A DNA stretch of 13,085 bases, taken from positions 1 to 13,085 of the forward strand of contig CAAGKS010000125.1 in assembly GCA_900770605.1 (NCBI GenBank), written 5' to 3'. Of this stretch, positions 1-7,031 are shown one piece after another. Origin of the DNA: Clostridia bacterium. Lineage in GTDB: Bacteria; Bacillota; Clostridia; Oscillospirales; CAG-272. The notes beneath the pieces are model-generated. The model had not been told where the DNA came from. It saw only the letters and a program-made list of their open reading frames with translations, and ran no database searches. The stretch's first letter is position 1; each line of letters starts with the position of its first letter. The position numbers and the translations under genes are program-made.

Positions 1-1
1 G

Positions 2-421
2 AGCGTATTTGCAATAGAGGCGATGGGGGGGATCAACAACATTATCCCCATCATCATAGCAAGCACTGTGGCGCTTCTTACCGTTGAGGTATCCGGACTT
101 GACGACTTTACCGATACGCTTATCAACGCAAAGCTCAACGCGCTTACACAGGGCAAAAAATCCAAGATCATCGAGGTGTCGCTGACAGTAGGCCCAGACG
201 CCTTCGTTATCGGCAAGGAGATCAAGGATATCCTCTGGCCCTACACCTGTCTTGTTCTCTCCCTTGAACGTACCAACGTAGTACGAGGAACGGCAGAGAT
301 ATTTGAGGGCGACATCATAACGGTGCATTACGAGACCTACGATCCCAAGATCACCGCAGATGAGCTTGAATGTCTTGCGGGCAAGCAGTCCGATGAGATA
401 CGGAGCGTAATGCTCGGCTGA
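2..421 (+). CDS. C-terminal part of a ClC-like chloride channel/antiporter with TrkA-C-like domain (5' end outside window)
   Basis: The reading frame is open from the first bases, so the gene starts outside the window; the ATG at position 23 is internal. The visible 139 residues begin with a hydrophobic segment (NNIIPIIIASTVALL) that fits the last transmembrane helix of a ClC channel. A linker with TDTLINAKLNAL follows, then a small beta-rich domain with the GPDAFVIGKEIKDI and AEIFEGDIITVHYE patterns typical of RCK/TrkA C-terminal domains (hydrophobic strand, G-x-x-I/L, then a 'GD' strand). ClC proteins with such a tail occur in Firmicutes and are thought to move chloride across the inner membrane, with the cytoplasmic tail sensing a ligand. 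Another transporter with a TrkA-C tail is possible because the catalytic membrane core is not visible. No clear terminator hairpin follows the stop. Confidence 0.6.
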   Translation, partial: SVFAIEAMGGINNIIPIIIASTVALLTVEVSGLDDFTDTLINAKLNALTQGKKSKIIEVSLTVGPDAFVIGKEIKDILWPYTCLVLSLERTNVVRGTAEIFEGDIITVHYETYDPKITADELECLAGKQSDEIRSVMLG

Positions 422-460
422 GAGTCATTCAAATTGGCGCAAAAAAATTTTGATAATATA

Positions 461-489
461 TTGACAATCTCGGGAAAATAATATATAAT
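461..489 (+). promoter_or_regulatory. Consensus sigma-A promoter of the repeat lipoprotein gene
   Basis: A TTGACA box at 461-466 and a TATAAT box at 484-489 are separated by exactly 17 bases, a perfect match to the housekeeping consensus. Transcription should start near 496, giving a short A-rich leader of about 45 bases before the lipoprotein start. The perfect boxes predict strong constitutive transcription, which agrees with the biased codon use of the gene it drives. Confidence 0.88.
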
Positions 490-541
490 ATAGTAGTTTG
501 ATTACAAAAAAATAAAAAATAAATAAAAAATGGAGAAAACT

Positions 542-1507
542 ATGAAGAAAATCATTTCCCTGTTGGTCCTTCTGACCATCGTAGCAACCATGTTCGTTGC
601 TTGCCAGACCCCCGACACTGATGACAATAACACCCCCGCAACCCCCACTGAGAAGGAATACAAGCTCGCTATCGGCGTTGTTGTAACTCCCAACCTCGCT
701 TCTAACAAGGTTGCAGAGACCGTTGCAGCTATCGTTACCGATGCTGACGGCAAGATCGTTCTTTGCAGATTCGACTGCATCGAGTTCGCCGCTAAGTACG
801 GTGAGGACGGCGCACTCGACACCACAGCTCCCATTTCCAAGGTAGCTAAGGGCGAGGATTACGACCCCAACAACTATATGGCAAAGGGTGACTGGTTCGT
901 TCAGACCGCTGCTCTTGCTGAAAAGCTCGTAGGAAAGACTCAGGCTGAGGTTGCAGCTATCGCGCTCAACAACGGTTACCTTTCCGATGCTGATCTCGCT
1001 GCAGTATGCTCCATCAACGCTGCTGATCTTCTCAAGGCTGTTGACAACGCATTCAAGAGCGAGCACAAGACCGCATTCAAGACCACCGCAACCGCTTTCA
1101 CCGCAGGTGTTGCAGTTGCAGGCACAGTTGCTGATACCACCGCTGAGGGTGAGACAGCTAAGAACGCTAAGTTCACCGCTGATTTCGCAGCTTCCGTTCT
1201 CGCTGAGGGCAAGGTAGTTGCTTCTATCCTTGACACCGCTGAGGTCGAGCTCAAGGACGTTACCGCTGACGGCGCTGCTGAGCACGCTTTCAAGGGTACA
1301 AAGCGTGAGCTGGGTGACAACTACGACCCCAACAACTATATGGCAGCAGGCGACTGGTACGTTCAGGCTGACGCTTACGCGCTCGCAGCTAACGGCAAGA
1401 CCGCTTCCGATATCGACACTCTCGCAGCAGAGGGCGTTGCAGGCTGCACCATTTACGCCGGCGGTTACAAGCAGGTTATCGCAGCAGCAGTTAAGGCAGC
1501 TAAGTAA
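542..1507 (+). CDS. Secreted lipoprotein with two tandem repeat domains, unknown function
   Basis: The chosen start is the ATG at 542, because GGAG at 532-535 is well spaced for it, whereas the in-frame ATG at 530 has no Shine-Dalgarno. The 321-residue product has a lipoprotein signal peptide (KK, hydrophobic run, lipobox FVAC, lipidated Cys21) and a short Asp/Pro/Thr linker. Two related domains follow, at about residues 40-173 and 179-321. Both contain an almost identical block, YDPNNYMAKGDWFVQ at 107-121 and YDPNNYMAAGDWYVQ at 261-275, followed by a GKT turn and a helix. Before it lies a strand pair with DADGKIV (68-73) or LAEGKVV (220-226). I recall similar uncharacterised clostridial lipoprotein domains but cannot name a family. 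There is no [ST]GA[ST] flavin attachment motif. Codons are strongly biased (GCT, GTT, AAC, AAG), suggesting high expression. The flanking apbE and rnf genes suggest a redox role on the cell surface, as inference only. Confidence 0.85.
   Translation: MKKIISLLVLLTIVATMFVACQTPDTDDNNTPATPTEKEYKLAIGVVVTPNLASNKVAETVAAIVTDADGKIVLCRFDCIEFAAKYGEDGALDTTAPISKVAKGEDYDPNNYMAKGDWFVQTAALAEKLVGKTQAEVAAIALNNGYLSDADLAAVCSINAADLLKAVDNAFKSEHKTAFKTTATAFTAGVAVAGTVADTTAEGETAKNAKFTADFAASVLAEGKVVASILDTAEVELKDVTADGAAEHAFKGTKRELGDNYDPNNYMAAGDWYVQADAYALAANGKTASDIDTLAAEGVAGCTIYAGGYKQVIAAAVKAAK
860..1345 (+). repeat. 24-base exact direct repeat inside the lipoprotein gene
   Basis: The same 24 bases occur at 860-883 and 1322-1345, encoding YDPNNYMA in both domains. 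Around this core the two halves of the gene are much more divergent, so the exact match marks the most conserved element of an internal duplication. It may be kept identical by shared codon preference or by gene conversion. Confidence 0.85.
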
Positions 1508-1527
1508 TTTTAAAAATCAAGCACATG

Positions 1528-1561
1528 CAGGGTGGTGTCATAGGATACCACCCTGATTTTT
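1528..1561 (+). terminator. Intrinsic terminator after the lipoprotein gene
   Basis: A perfect 9-base stem (CAGGGTGGT at 1528-1536 with ACCACCCTG at 1547-1555) can extend inward by three more pairs to a 4-base loop. A short T run follows at 1557-1561. It lies 20 bases after the lipoprotein stop and 37 bases before the apbE start, so it should cap the abundant lipoprotein transcript and reduce expression of apbE. Confidence 0.85.
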
Positions 1562-1597
1562 ACACCCTTGTTAATTTTTCCACAAAGGATATTCGAT

Positions 1598-2668
1598 ATG
1601 AATTCTAAAAGATCTATTTCCCTGCTCGTCTGCCTCGTTCTTGCGGTATGCTCCCTTTCGTCGTGCAACGCCGACGGCACGTTGAACGATACGGGCGAGC
1701 CGCAGACACAGGCGTGTTCATACTACGATTATTTTGATACTGTATCCACTGTGCTCTCCTATCGCGGCGACAGCGCAGAAGAGTTTGAGGCAAACTCGGC
1801 AGCCGTATCCGAGCTTTTGCAGGAATATCACCGTCTTTTCGATATATATTACGAATACTCGGGCATAAACAATTTAAAGACTGTCAATAAAAATGCAGGT
1901 GTCGCACCCGTTGAGGTGGATCAAAAGCTCATAGATTTTCTCCTTTATGCAAAGCAGATATACGCACAGACCGACGGCACTACCAACATTGCGATGGGAT
2001 CGGTATTAAAGCTCTGGCACGATGCTCGCGAGCGCGGTATCGACACTCCCGAGAATGCATACGTTCCCGCGGCGGACGCGCTGGCAGAGGCGGCGGCACA
2101 CACGAATATTGACGATCTGATAATCGACGAGGAGAACCGGACCGTATTTCTGGCGGACCCGCTTATGCGACTTGACGTTGGCGCGCTCGGCAAGGGCTAC
2201 GCCACCGAAAAGGCCGCTCAGATGCTTATAGATCGCGGAGTTACCTCGTACGTTCTCAATATCGGCGGTAATATCCGTGCCATCGGCTCAAAGGTCTCCG
2301 GCGCGGGCTGGATCACGGGAATTACAAACCCCGATAAAAGCTCGGACGAGCCTTTCGTTTGCAAGGTCACCATAAAGGACGTCTCGCTTGTGACCTCGGG
2401 CGACTACGAGCGCTATTACGTCGTTGACGGCGTGCGCTACCACCACATCATTGACCCCAAGACCAATATGCCTGCAAGCTATTTTTCCTCGGTCTCCATC
2501 TTTACGGCTGACAGCGGACTTGCAGACGCTCTCTCCACCGCTCTCTTCTGTATGAGCTATGAGGAAGGACTTGCTCTCGTGCAGGGCATCGGCGGTGTTG
2601 ACGTTATATGGGTAACGGCTGACGGCGATGTAAAAATGACGGACGGCGTGCCTCTGTATAACGAATAA
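1598..2668 (+). CDS. apbE: FAD:protein FMN transferase (ApbE), lipoprotein
   Basis: ApbE transfers FMN from FAD to a Thr or Ser side chain of target proteins outside the cytoplasmic membrane, with Mg2+; known targets include RnfG and RnfD. The ATG at 1598 is preceded by AAAGGA at 1584-1589 and gives a 356-residue product; a TTG ten codons upstream is in frame but lacks a ribosome binding site. Residues 1-23 are a lipoprotein signal peptide with lipobox LSSC (Cys23). Family motifs follow in order: FDTVSTV (46-52), TDGTTNIAMG (125-134), LDVGALGKGYA (192-202), NIGGN (221-225), TSGDYERY (266-273), HHIIDPKT (282-289) and the metal-site ADALSTALF (309-317). Length and motifs are normal, so the enzyme should be active. 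I see no promoter between it and the upstream terminator. The rnf genes directly downstream are its likely clients. Confidence 0.95.
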   Translation: MNSKRSISLLVCLVLAVCSLSSCNADGTLNDTGEPQTQACSYYDYFDTVSTVLSYRGDSAEEFEANSAAVSELLQEYHRLFDIYYEYSGINNLKTVNKNAGVAPVEVDQKLIDFLLYAKQIYAQTDGTTNIAMGSVLKLWHDARERGIDTPENAYVPAADALAEAAAHTNIDDLIIDEENRTVFLADPLMRLDVGALGKGYATEKAAQMLIDRGVTSYVLNIGGNIRAIGSKVSGAGWITGITNPDKSSDEPFVCKVTIKDVSLVTSGDYERYYVVDGVRYHHIIDPKTNMPASYFSSVSIFTADSGLADALSTALFCMSYEEGLALVQGIGGVDVIWVTADGDVKMTDGVPLYNE

Positions 2669-2706
2669 ACTTACTTCGTTTCCAAGATTTCACCATGTTC
2701 AAAGTA

Positions 2707-2735
2707 TTGACACAGAGATATTTTTGAGGTATAAT
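2707..2735 (+). promoter_or_regulatory. Consensus sigma-A promoter of the rnf operon
   Basis: TTGACA at 2707-2712 and TATAAT at 2730-2735 are separated by 17 bases, again a perfect consensus. Transcription should start near 2742, leaving a leader of about 37 bases with the ribosome binding site AAAGGAAAG at 2766-2774 before rnfC. There is no room for a riboswitch, so rnf transcription appears constitutive. No terminator separates this promoter from apbE, so transcripts from upstream may also enter rnf. Confidence 0.88.
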
Positions 2736-2778
2736 AATTTTAGATATACTTCAATTCTTATTTATAAAGGAAAGTATT

Positions 2779-4116
2779 ATGTCAAAATTTATTTTTTTAG
2801 GAAAAACAAAGATACCGCACCGTAAAGGAACGGCAGGACTTGCGCCCATTCGCATGCCTGCTCCCTCGCAGGTGTGCATCACTATGGATCAGCATATAGG
2901 CGCACCCGCAACTCCTGTCGTTAAGGTAGGAGACGAGGTGAAGGTAGGTCAGCTTATCGCCGAGGCGAGCGGAGCTATATCCGCGCCCATACACGCGTCT
3001 GTTTCGGGAAAGGTAACCAAGATAGACAAGCGTTTGAGAGCAAACGGCAAGAGCATAGACGCTATACACATCGAAAGCGACGGACTTATGACACCCTTCG
3101 AGGAGATCGCTCCCTATGAGGTGAACGATATCGACTCCTTGGTCGCGGTTGCGCGCAACTGCGGCTTGGTAGGTCTTGGAGGCGCAGGATTTCCCACCGC
3201 GGTAAAGCTTGAGGCACTCAAGCATGAGAGCGTAAACACCCTGCTCATAAACGCCGCTGAGTGTGAGCCTTATATCACGGTTGACGCCCGTACGATGATG
3301 GACTATACAGACTATATCCGCGAGGGCATCGATCTTCTCATGAGCCTTGCTCCCAACCTTACGCGCTGCATCATCGGAATTGAAAAGAACAAGCCCGAGT
3401 GCATCGCAAAGCTGAAGGAGACGTTCAAGTCAAGTGACAAGGTATCAGTATCTGCCCTTCCCACCCGCTATCCTCAGGGCGCGGAAAAGATATTTATCTG
3501 CAACACCTTGGGAATTACGGTCACCGAGGGCAAGCTCCCTGCTGACTTCGGCGTTATCGTTATGAACGTGACCACGCTCGTAACACTTGTCAAATGCATC
3601 AAGACCGGTATGCCTTTGGTTGAAAAATGTGTAACGGTTGACGGCGGCGCGATAGCATCGCCCAAGAACGTTATAGCCCCCATCGGTACTTCCATATCCG
3701 ACATAATCGAATTCACAGGCGGTTACAGCAAAGAGGCAGGCAAGATAATCCTTGGCGGCCCTATGACGGGAACTGCCGTCTATACCACCGACGAGCCCAT
3801 CGCAAAGGCTACGGGCGGAATACTTGCATTTTCCGAGGATGAAGCCGCGCAGGTCGATGCAACTCCCTGCATACACTGCGGAAAGTGCGTGGACATTTGT
3901 CCTATGTCTCTTGACATTCCCACCATCTCTCACGGTCTTAAGAACAACAACAAGGACGAGACTGCGGTAGTTCTTGAAAAGAACCGCGTGACTCTTTGCA
4001 TTGAGTGCGGCTCTTGCGCATTCGTTTGTCCTGCAAGACGTCCTCTCGTTGAGAATATGCGAGTTGGCAAAAACTTCTTGAGAGATCACAGAGCTCACAA
4101 GGCAACGCTTAAGTAA
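2779..4116 (+). CDS. rnfC: Rnf electron transport complex subunit C
   Basis: RnfC is the peripheral cytoplasmic subunit that exchanges electrons with NAD(H) in the ion-translocating ferredoxin:NAD+ oxidoreductase. The 445-residue length is usual for clostridial RnfC. Visible elements are a biotinyl/lipoyl-like N-terminal domain (PATPVVKVGDEVKVGQLI, 43-60), the glycine-rich FMN/NADH site GLGGAGFPT (132-140), the INAAECEPY motif (157-165), PQGAEK (232-237), and two [4Fe-4S] binding sites: Cys364, 367, 370, 374 and Cys407, 410, 413, 417. The second site ends in CPARRPL, as expected for the family. The gene opens the operon with its own promoter and ribosome binding site, and rnfD starts 13 bases after its stop. 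Confidence 0.97.
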   Translation: MSKFIFLGKTKIPHRKGTAGLAPIRMPAPSQVCITMDQHIGAPATPVVKVGDEVKVGQLIAEASGAISAPIHASVSGKVTKIDKRLRANGKSIDAIHIESDGLMTPFEEIAPYEVNDIDSLVAVARNCGLVGLGGAGFPTAVKLEALKHESVNTLLINAAECEPYITVDARTMMDYTDYIREGIDLLMSLAPNLTRCIIGIEKNKPECIAKLKETFKSSDKVSVSALPTRYPQGAEKIFICNTLGITVTEGKLPADFGVIVMNVTTLVTLVKCIKTGMPLVEKCVTVDGGAIASPKNVIAPIGTSISDIIEFTGGYSKEAGKIILGGPMTGTAVYTTDEPIAKATGGILAFSEDEAAQVDATPCIHCGKCVDICPMSLDIPTISHGLKNNNKDETAVVLEKNRVTLCIECGSCAFVCPARRPLVENMRVGKNFLRDHRAHKATLK

Positions 4117-4129
4117 AGGAGAAAATGAA

Positions 4130-5071
4130 ATGAAAAAAATGATAGTATCATCATCTCCTCATATACACGAAAAAACAAGCACCACGGCTATAATGCGCGA
4201 TGTTATTATCGCGCTTGCTCCCGCAACCGTTGCAGGCGTGGTACTGTTTGGCCTGGAGGCGCTGGCTGTAATACTCGTCAGCGTGGCATCTGCGGTATTG
4301 GCGGAGCTTGCCTTTAACCTTATCTGCAAGAAAAAGCAGACCGTAGGCGATCTTTCAGCGGTAGTGACGGGTCTTATACTCGCCCTGACGCTCCCCACCT
4401 CTATACAGCTCTGGCAGTGCGCTGTCGGCTCTGTATTCGCTATCGTATTCGTTAAATGTATTTTCGGCGGTCTCGGCTGCAACTTTGCAAACCCCGCCGC
4501 AACCGCAAGAGTATTTTTGCTTCTCGCATTCGCCACCACCGCAAGCGGCGGCGGGGCCACCAGATTTATGTCTGAGGACCTCGTTGCGAGCGCAACTCCC
4601 CTTGCAGCTATCAAGCTCGGTGAGACCTCGACGCTTCCCTCCATCGTAGATATGCTCCTTGGAAACAGAAGCGGCGCTATCGGTGAGACCTGCGCTATCG
4701 CACTTATCATCGGCGGTATATATCTGATAGCTCGTAAGGTAATATACTGGCACACACCCGCGATCTATATTGCAACTGTTTTCGCGCTTTCCCTCGCTAT
4801 CAAGCAGGACATCAACCTCGCGATCTACGAGGTCCTCGGCGGCGGACTTATCATTGCGGCGTTCTTTATGATCACGGACTACGTTTCAACTCCTATAAAC
4901 AAGATCGGCAAGATGATATTCGCGCTTGGCTGCGGTATCATTACCGTGCTTATTCGCTTCTGGGGCGGATATCCTGAGGGCGTTTCCTTTGCGATACTCC
5001 TTATGAACATAGTATCTCCCTATATTGAGAAGCTCGGCACCAGACGTCCGTTCGGAAAGGTAGGTAAGTGA
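4130..5071 (+). CDS. rnfD: Rnf electron transport complex subunit D
   Basis: RnfD is an integral membrane subunit homologous to NqrB, carries covalent FMN and takes part in ion transport. The 313-residue protein has about nine hydrophobic segments and the family blocks GGLGCNFANPAATARVFLL (113-131), ITDYVSTP (248-255) and GGYPEGVSFAILLMN (279-293). The predicted flavin attachment site is Thr156 in DLVASATPLAA (150-160). The Asp is at the expected place, but Ala and Ser replace the usual Ser/Thr and Gly ahead of AT. Clostridial RnfD proteins often relax these two positions, so Thr156 is still likely to be modified by the neighbouring ApbE. The ribosome binding site AAAGGAG lies at 4115-4121. 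rnfG begins one base after the stop, pointing to translational coupling. Confidence 0.96.
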   Translation: MKKMIVSSSPHIHEKTSTTAIMRDVIIALAPATVAGVVLFGLEALAVILVSVASAVLAELAFNLICKKKQTVGDLSAVVTGLILALTLPTSIQLWQCAVGSVFAIVFVKCIFGGLGCNFANPAATARVFLLLAFATTASGGGATRFMSEDLVASATPLAAIKLGETSTLPSIVDMLLGNRSGAIGETCAIALIIGGIYLIARKVIYWHTPAIYIATVFALSLAIKQDINLAIYEVLGGGLIIAAFFMITDYVSTPINKIGKMIFALGCGIITVLIRFWGGYPEGVSFAILLMNIVSPYIEKLGTRRPFGKVGK

Positions 5072-5072
5072 T

Positions 5073-6311
5073 ATGAATAAACACCTCACACCTATCCTGG
5101 TACTCGTATCTATTTGCATCGCGGCGGCACTTCTGCTCTCGCTTGTAAATATGATAACCGCGCCTATCATTGAGCAGGCGCAGAATGCATCGGCTAACGA
5201 GGCGCTTCTCGAAGTGCTTCCTGACGGAAAGAATTTCGTGGAGCTTGAAATAACCTCTGATTATCCCGAGGTAGTCACGGCAGGATATAAGGCTGACGGC
5301 GGATTTGTATTCCAGATGTCAGTCAATGGATATCAGCCCGGACTTGTTATTATGTGCGGAATTGACAGCGATGGAAAGATCGTTGGCGTAAAGCACATTC
5401 AGTCTAACGAGACCTACGGTCTTGAAAAGGAGCTGAACGGCGCGTATATCGGCGCAACGCTTGACTCTGCTGAGCTTATAATCGCAAGCGGAGCTACTCC
5501 CAAGTCCAACACGTCAAAAGCATATTTTGACGCTATCAAGGCAGCTCTTCAAGCATTTGCTATTGCAAACGGCGCATCGGTGGATATCCGTACGCCCGAG
5601 CAGATACTTCAGGACAACTGCAACACGGCTCTCGGTTCTTCAGGTCTTACCTTCAACAAGTGGTTTGCTACCGAGGTGCTTGAGGGTATCGATGCCGTAT
5701 ACGAGGCTTCTAACGCAAGCGGCAGAGTTTACGTTATCGGTGAGACCTTCGTTGGCGTAAAGGCTGACGGCACTATCGTATCTCTCGGCGACGCGAACGA
5801 GGCAACCATTAAGGCGGCTGACAGCGCTGTCAAGTCAAGTGATCCTACCGAGATCACCACACTTCCCGAGGGCGTTAACAAGAATATGGTCAAGAAGATA
5901 TCCGTTACCGAGTCCGGCAACTACGTCTTCGAGCTTGAGACCAAGGGATATGCTTGTCTGAATTCTCACTATGCGACAGGCATCACCATAAAGATAAAGC
6001 TCTCTATCTCCGCTGACGGAAAGATAATCGACTGTCTGACTGTTTCTCACGGAGAGTCCAACGGTATCGGTGACGTATGCGCTACCGAGGAATATTACGA
6101 GCAGTACAGAGGCGCGTCCGGTGATGATATCAATATCACCGTACAGAAGCCCACCGACGACTACACCACTCCTCCTCAGACCCCCGCGGGTACTACGGAT
6201 ATAGGAGCTATCTCAGGCGCGTCATTTACGGCAACCGCTTACCAGAAGGCTGTAAAGGCTGCCTTCGAGGCTTATGACTTACTGATCGCAGGAGGTGCAT
6301 CAAATGACTAA
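5073..6311 (+). CDS. rnfG: Rnf electron transport complex subunit G, double-length with two FMN-binding domains
   Basis: RnfG is anchored by one N-terminal helix and carries covalent FMN outside the membrane, passing electrons through the Rnf complex. Typical RnfG has about 180-220 residues; this one has 412. After the helix (6-27), a first unit runs to about residue 165, with FVFQMSVNGY (78-87), GIDSDGKIVGVKHI (96-109), ETYGLE (113-118) and acceptor motif SGAT (139-142). A linker (about 166-260) precedes a second unit with the same order: LPEG, YVFELETKGY (284-293), SISADGKIIDCLTVSHGES (311-329), GIGD, acceptor motif SGAS (381-384) and a final helix. Both units end in a Lys-Ala-rich helix, so the extracytoplasmic part looks tandemly duplicated. 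Neither acceptor has Asp three residues before the Ser. The first unit is shorter between ETYGLE and SGAT than usual. The stop overlaps rnfE by eight bases. Confidence 0.93.
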   Translation: MNKHLTPILVLVSICIAAALLLSLVNMITAPIIEQAQNASANEALLEVLPDGKNFVELEITSDYPEVVTAGYKADGGFVFQMSVNGYQPGLVIMCGIDSDGKIVGVKHIQSNETYGLEKELNGAYIGATLDSAELIIASGATPKSNTSKAYFDAIKAALQAFAIANGASVDIRTPEQILQDNCNTALGSSGLTFNKWFATEVLEGIDAVYEASNASGRVYVIGETFVGVKADGTIVSLGDANEATIKAADSAVKSSDPTEITTLPEGVNKNMVKKISVTESGNYVFELETKGYACLNSHYATGITIKIKLSISADGKIIDCLTVSHGESNGIGDVCATEEYYEQYRGASGDDINITVQKPTDDYTTPPQTPAGTTDIGAISGASFTATAYQKAVKAAFEAYDLLIAGGASND

Positions 6312-7029
6312 GGACAACAAAATGATGATCGTTCTTCGCGGTATCATTATGGAAAATCCCATACTCATTCTGATACTCGGAACCTGCCCCACACTTGCAA
6401 CCACCACGAGCGTTATCTCCGCATTCTCTATGGGAATTGCGGCGGCTCTCGTGCTTATATGCTCCAACGTCGTTATATCTGCGCTTCGCAAGATAATCCC
6501 CGACGTTGTGCGCATTCCCTGCTATATCGTTATCATTGCAACCTTCGTTACTATCGTGCAGATGCTGCTTCAGGCTTATCTGCCCGAGATATACGATATG
6601 CTTGGCGTATATCTTGCGCTTATCGTTGTTAACTGCATCATTCTCGGCAGAGCCGAAATGTATGCGAGAAAAAACAGCGTTTTGAATTCCGCGCTTGACG
6701 GAATAGGAATGGGAATCGGATTTTTACTCGCTCTCGTTCTTATGGCAACCGTCCGCGAGGTATTCGGAAGCGCGTCCTTTGCGGGAATTGCTATTCCCTT
6801 TTTGGAAAACTACAAGATCTCCCTGCTCGTGCAGGCTCCCGGCGGCTTCTTCGTTTACGGTATCACCATCGCTCTGATGAACTGCATCACGGCAAAGTCC
6901 GGCGGCGTGAAGAAAAAGTCGTTCTCCTGCGAGGGCTGTCCCTCTGCGGCAGGCTGCAACCACAGCTCCTGCGCCTCTGATGCAAGCGTTGCCGAGGCGG
7001 CTGAGGAAAATAAGGAAAAGGAGGCGTGA
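6304..7029 (+). CDS. rnfE: Rnf electron transport complex subunit E, with cysteine-rich C-terminal tail
   Basis: RnfE is a six-helix membrane subunit homologous to NqrD. Together with RnfA it is thought to hold an iron-sulfur cluster inside the membrane between conserved Cys residues, here Cys28 in LGTCPTLATTTS and Cys111 in VVNCIILGRAE. The chosen start is ATG 6304 with GGAGGTG at 6291-6297; the GTG at 6295 in the same frame overlaps that site and is unlikely. The gene overlaps rnfG by eight bases. The product has 241 residues. After the last membrane segment (about 180-195) it carries a basic stretch (GGVKKK) and a hydrophilic tail with Cys209, 212, 218 and 223 plus His220, ending in an acidic/lysine-rich segment. 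Positive-inside reasoning puts the tail in the cytoplasm. The tail may bind a metal, but this is inference. Confidence 0.96.
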   Translation: MTKDNKMMIVLRGIIMENPILILILGTCPTLATTTSVISAFSMGIAAALVLICSNVVISALRKIIPDVVRIPCYIVIIATFVTIVQMLLQAYLPEIYDMLGVYLALIVVNCIILGRAEMYARKNSVLNSALDGIGMGIGFLLALVLMATVREVFGSASFAGIAIPFLENYKISLLVQAPGGFFVYGITIALMNCITAKSGGVKKKSFSCEGCPSAAGCNHSSCASDASVAEAAEENKEKEA

Positions 7030-7031
7030 CA

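Noticed and set aside
425..1285. Long minus-strand open frame (286 codons) antisense to the repeat lipoprotein
   Set aside because: It arises from the strong codon bias of the lipoprotein gene, which avoids stops in antisense. The product is a Ser/Gly/Cys/Leu-rich low-complexity chain with no signal, and a clear promoter, ribosome binding site and lipobox support the plus strand.
542..1507. Calling the lipoprotein a covalently flavinylated FMN_bind protein
   Set aside because: Neither domain contains a [ST]GA[ST] acceptor motif. The link to flavin rests only on the neighbours, so the product is left as unknown.
3445..4098. Minus-strand open frame of 217 codons opposite rnfC
   Set aside because: It is a shadow of rnfC, whose plus-strand frame has complete Fe-S and nucleotide-binding motifs. 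The antisense product matches no family I know and has no ribosome binding site.
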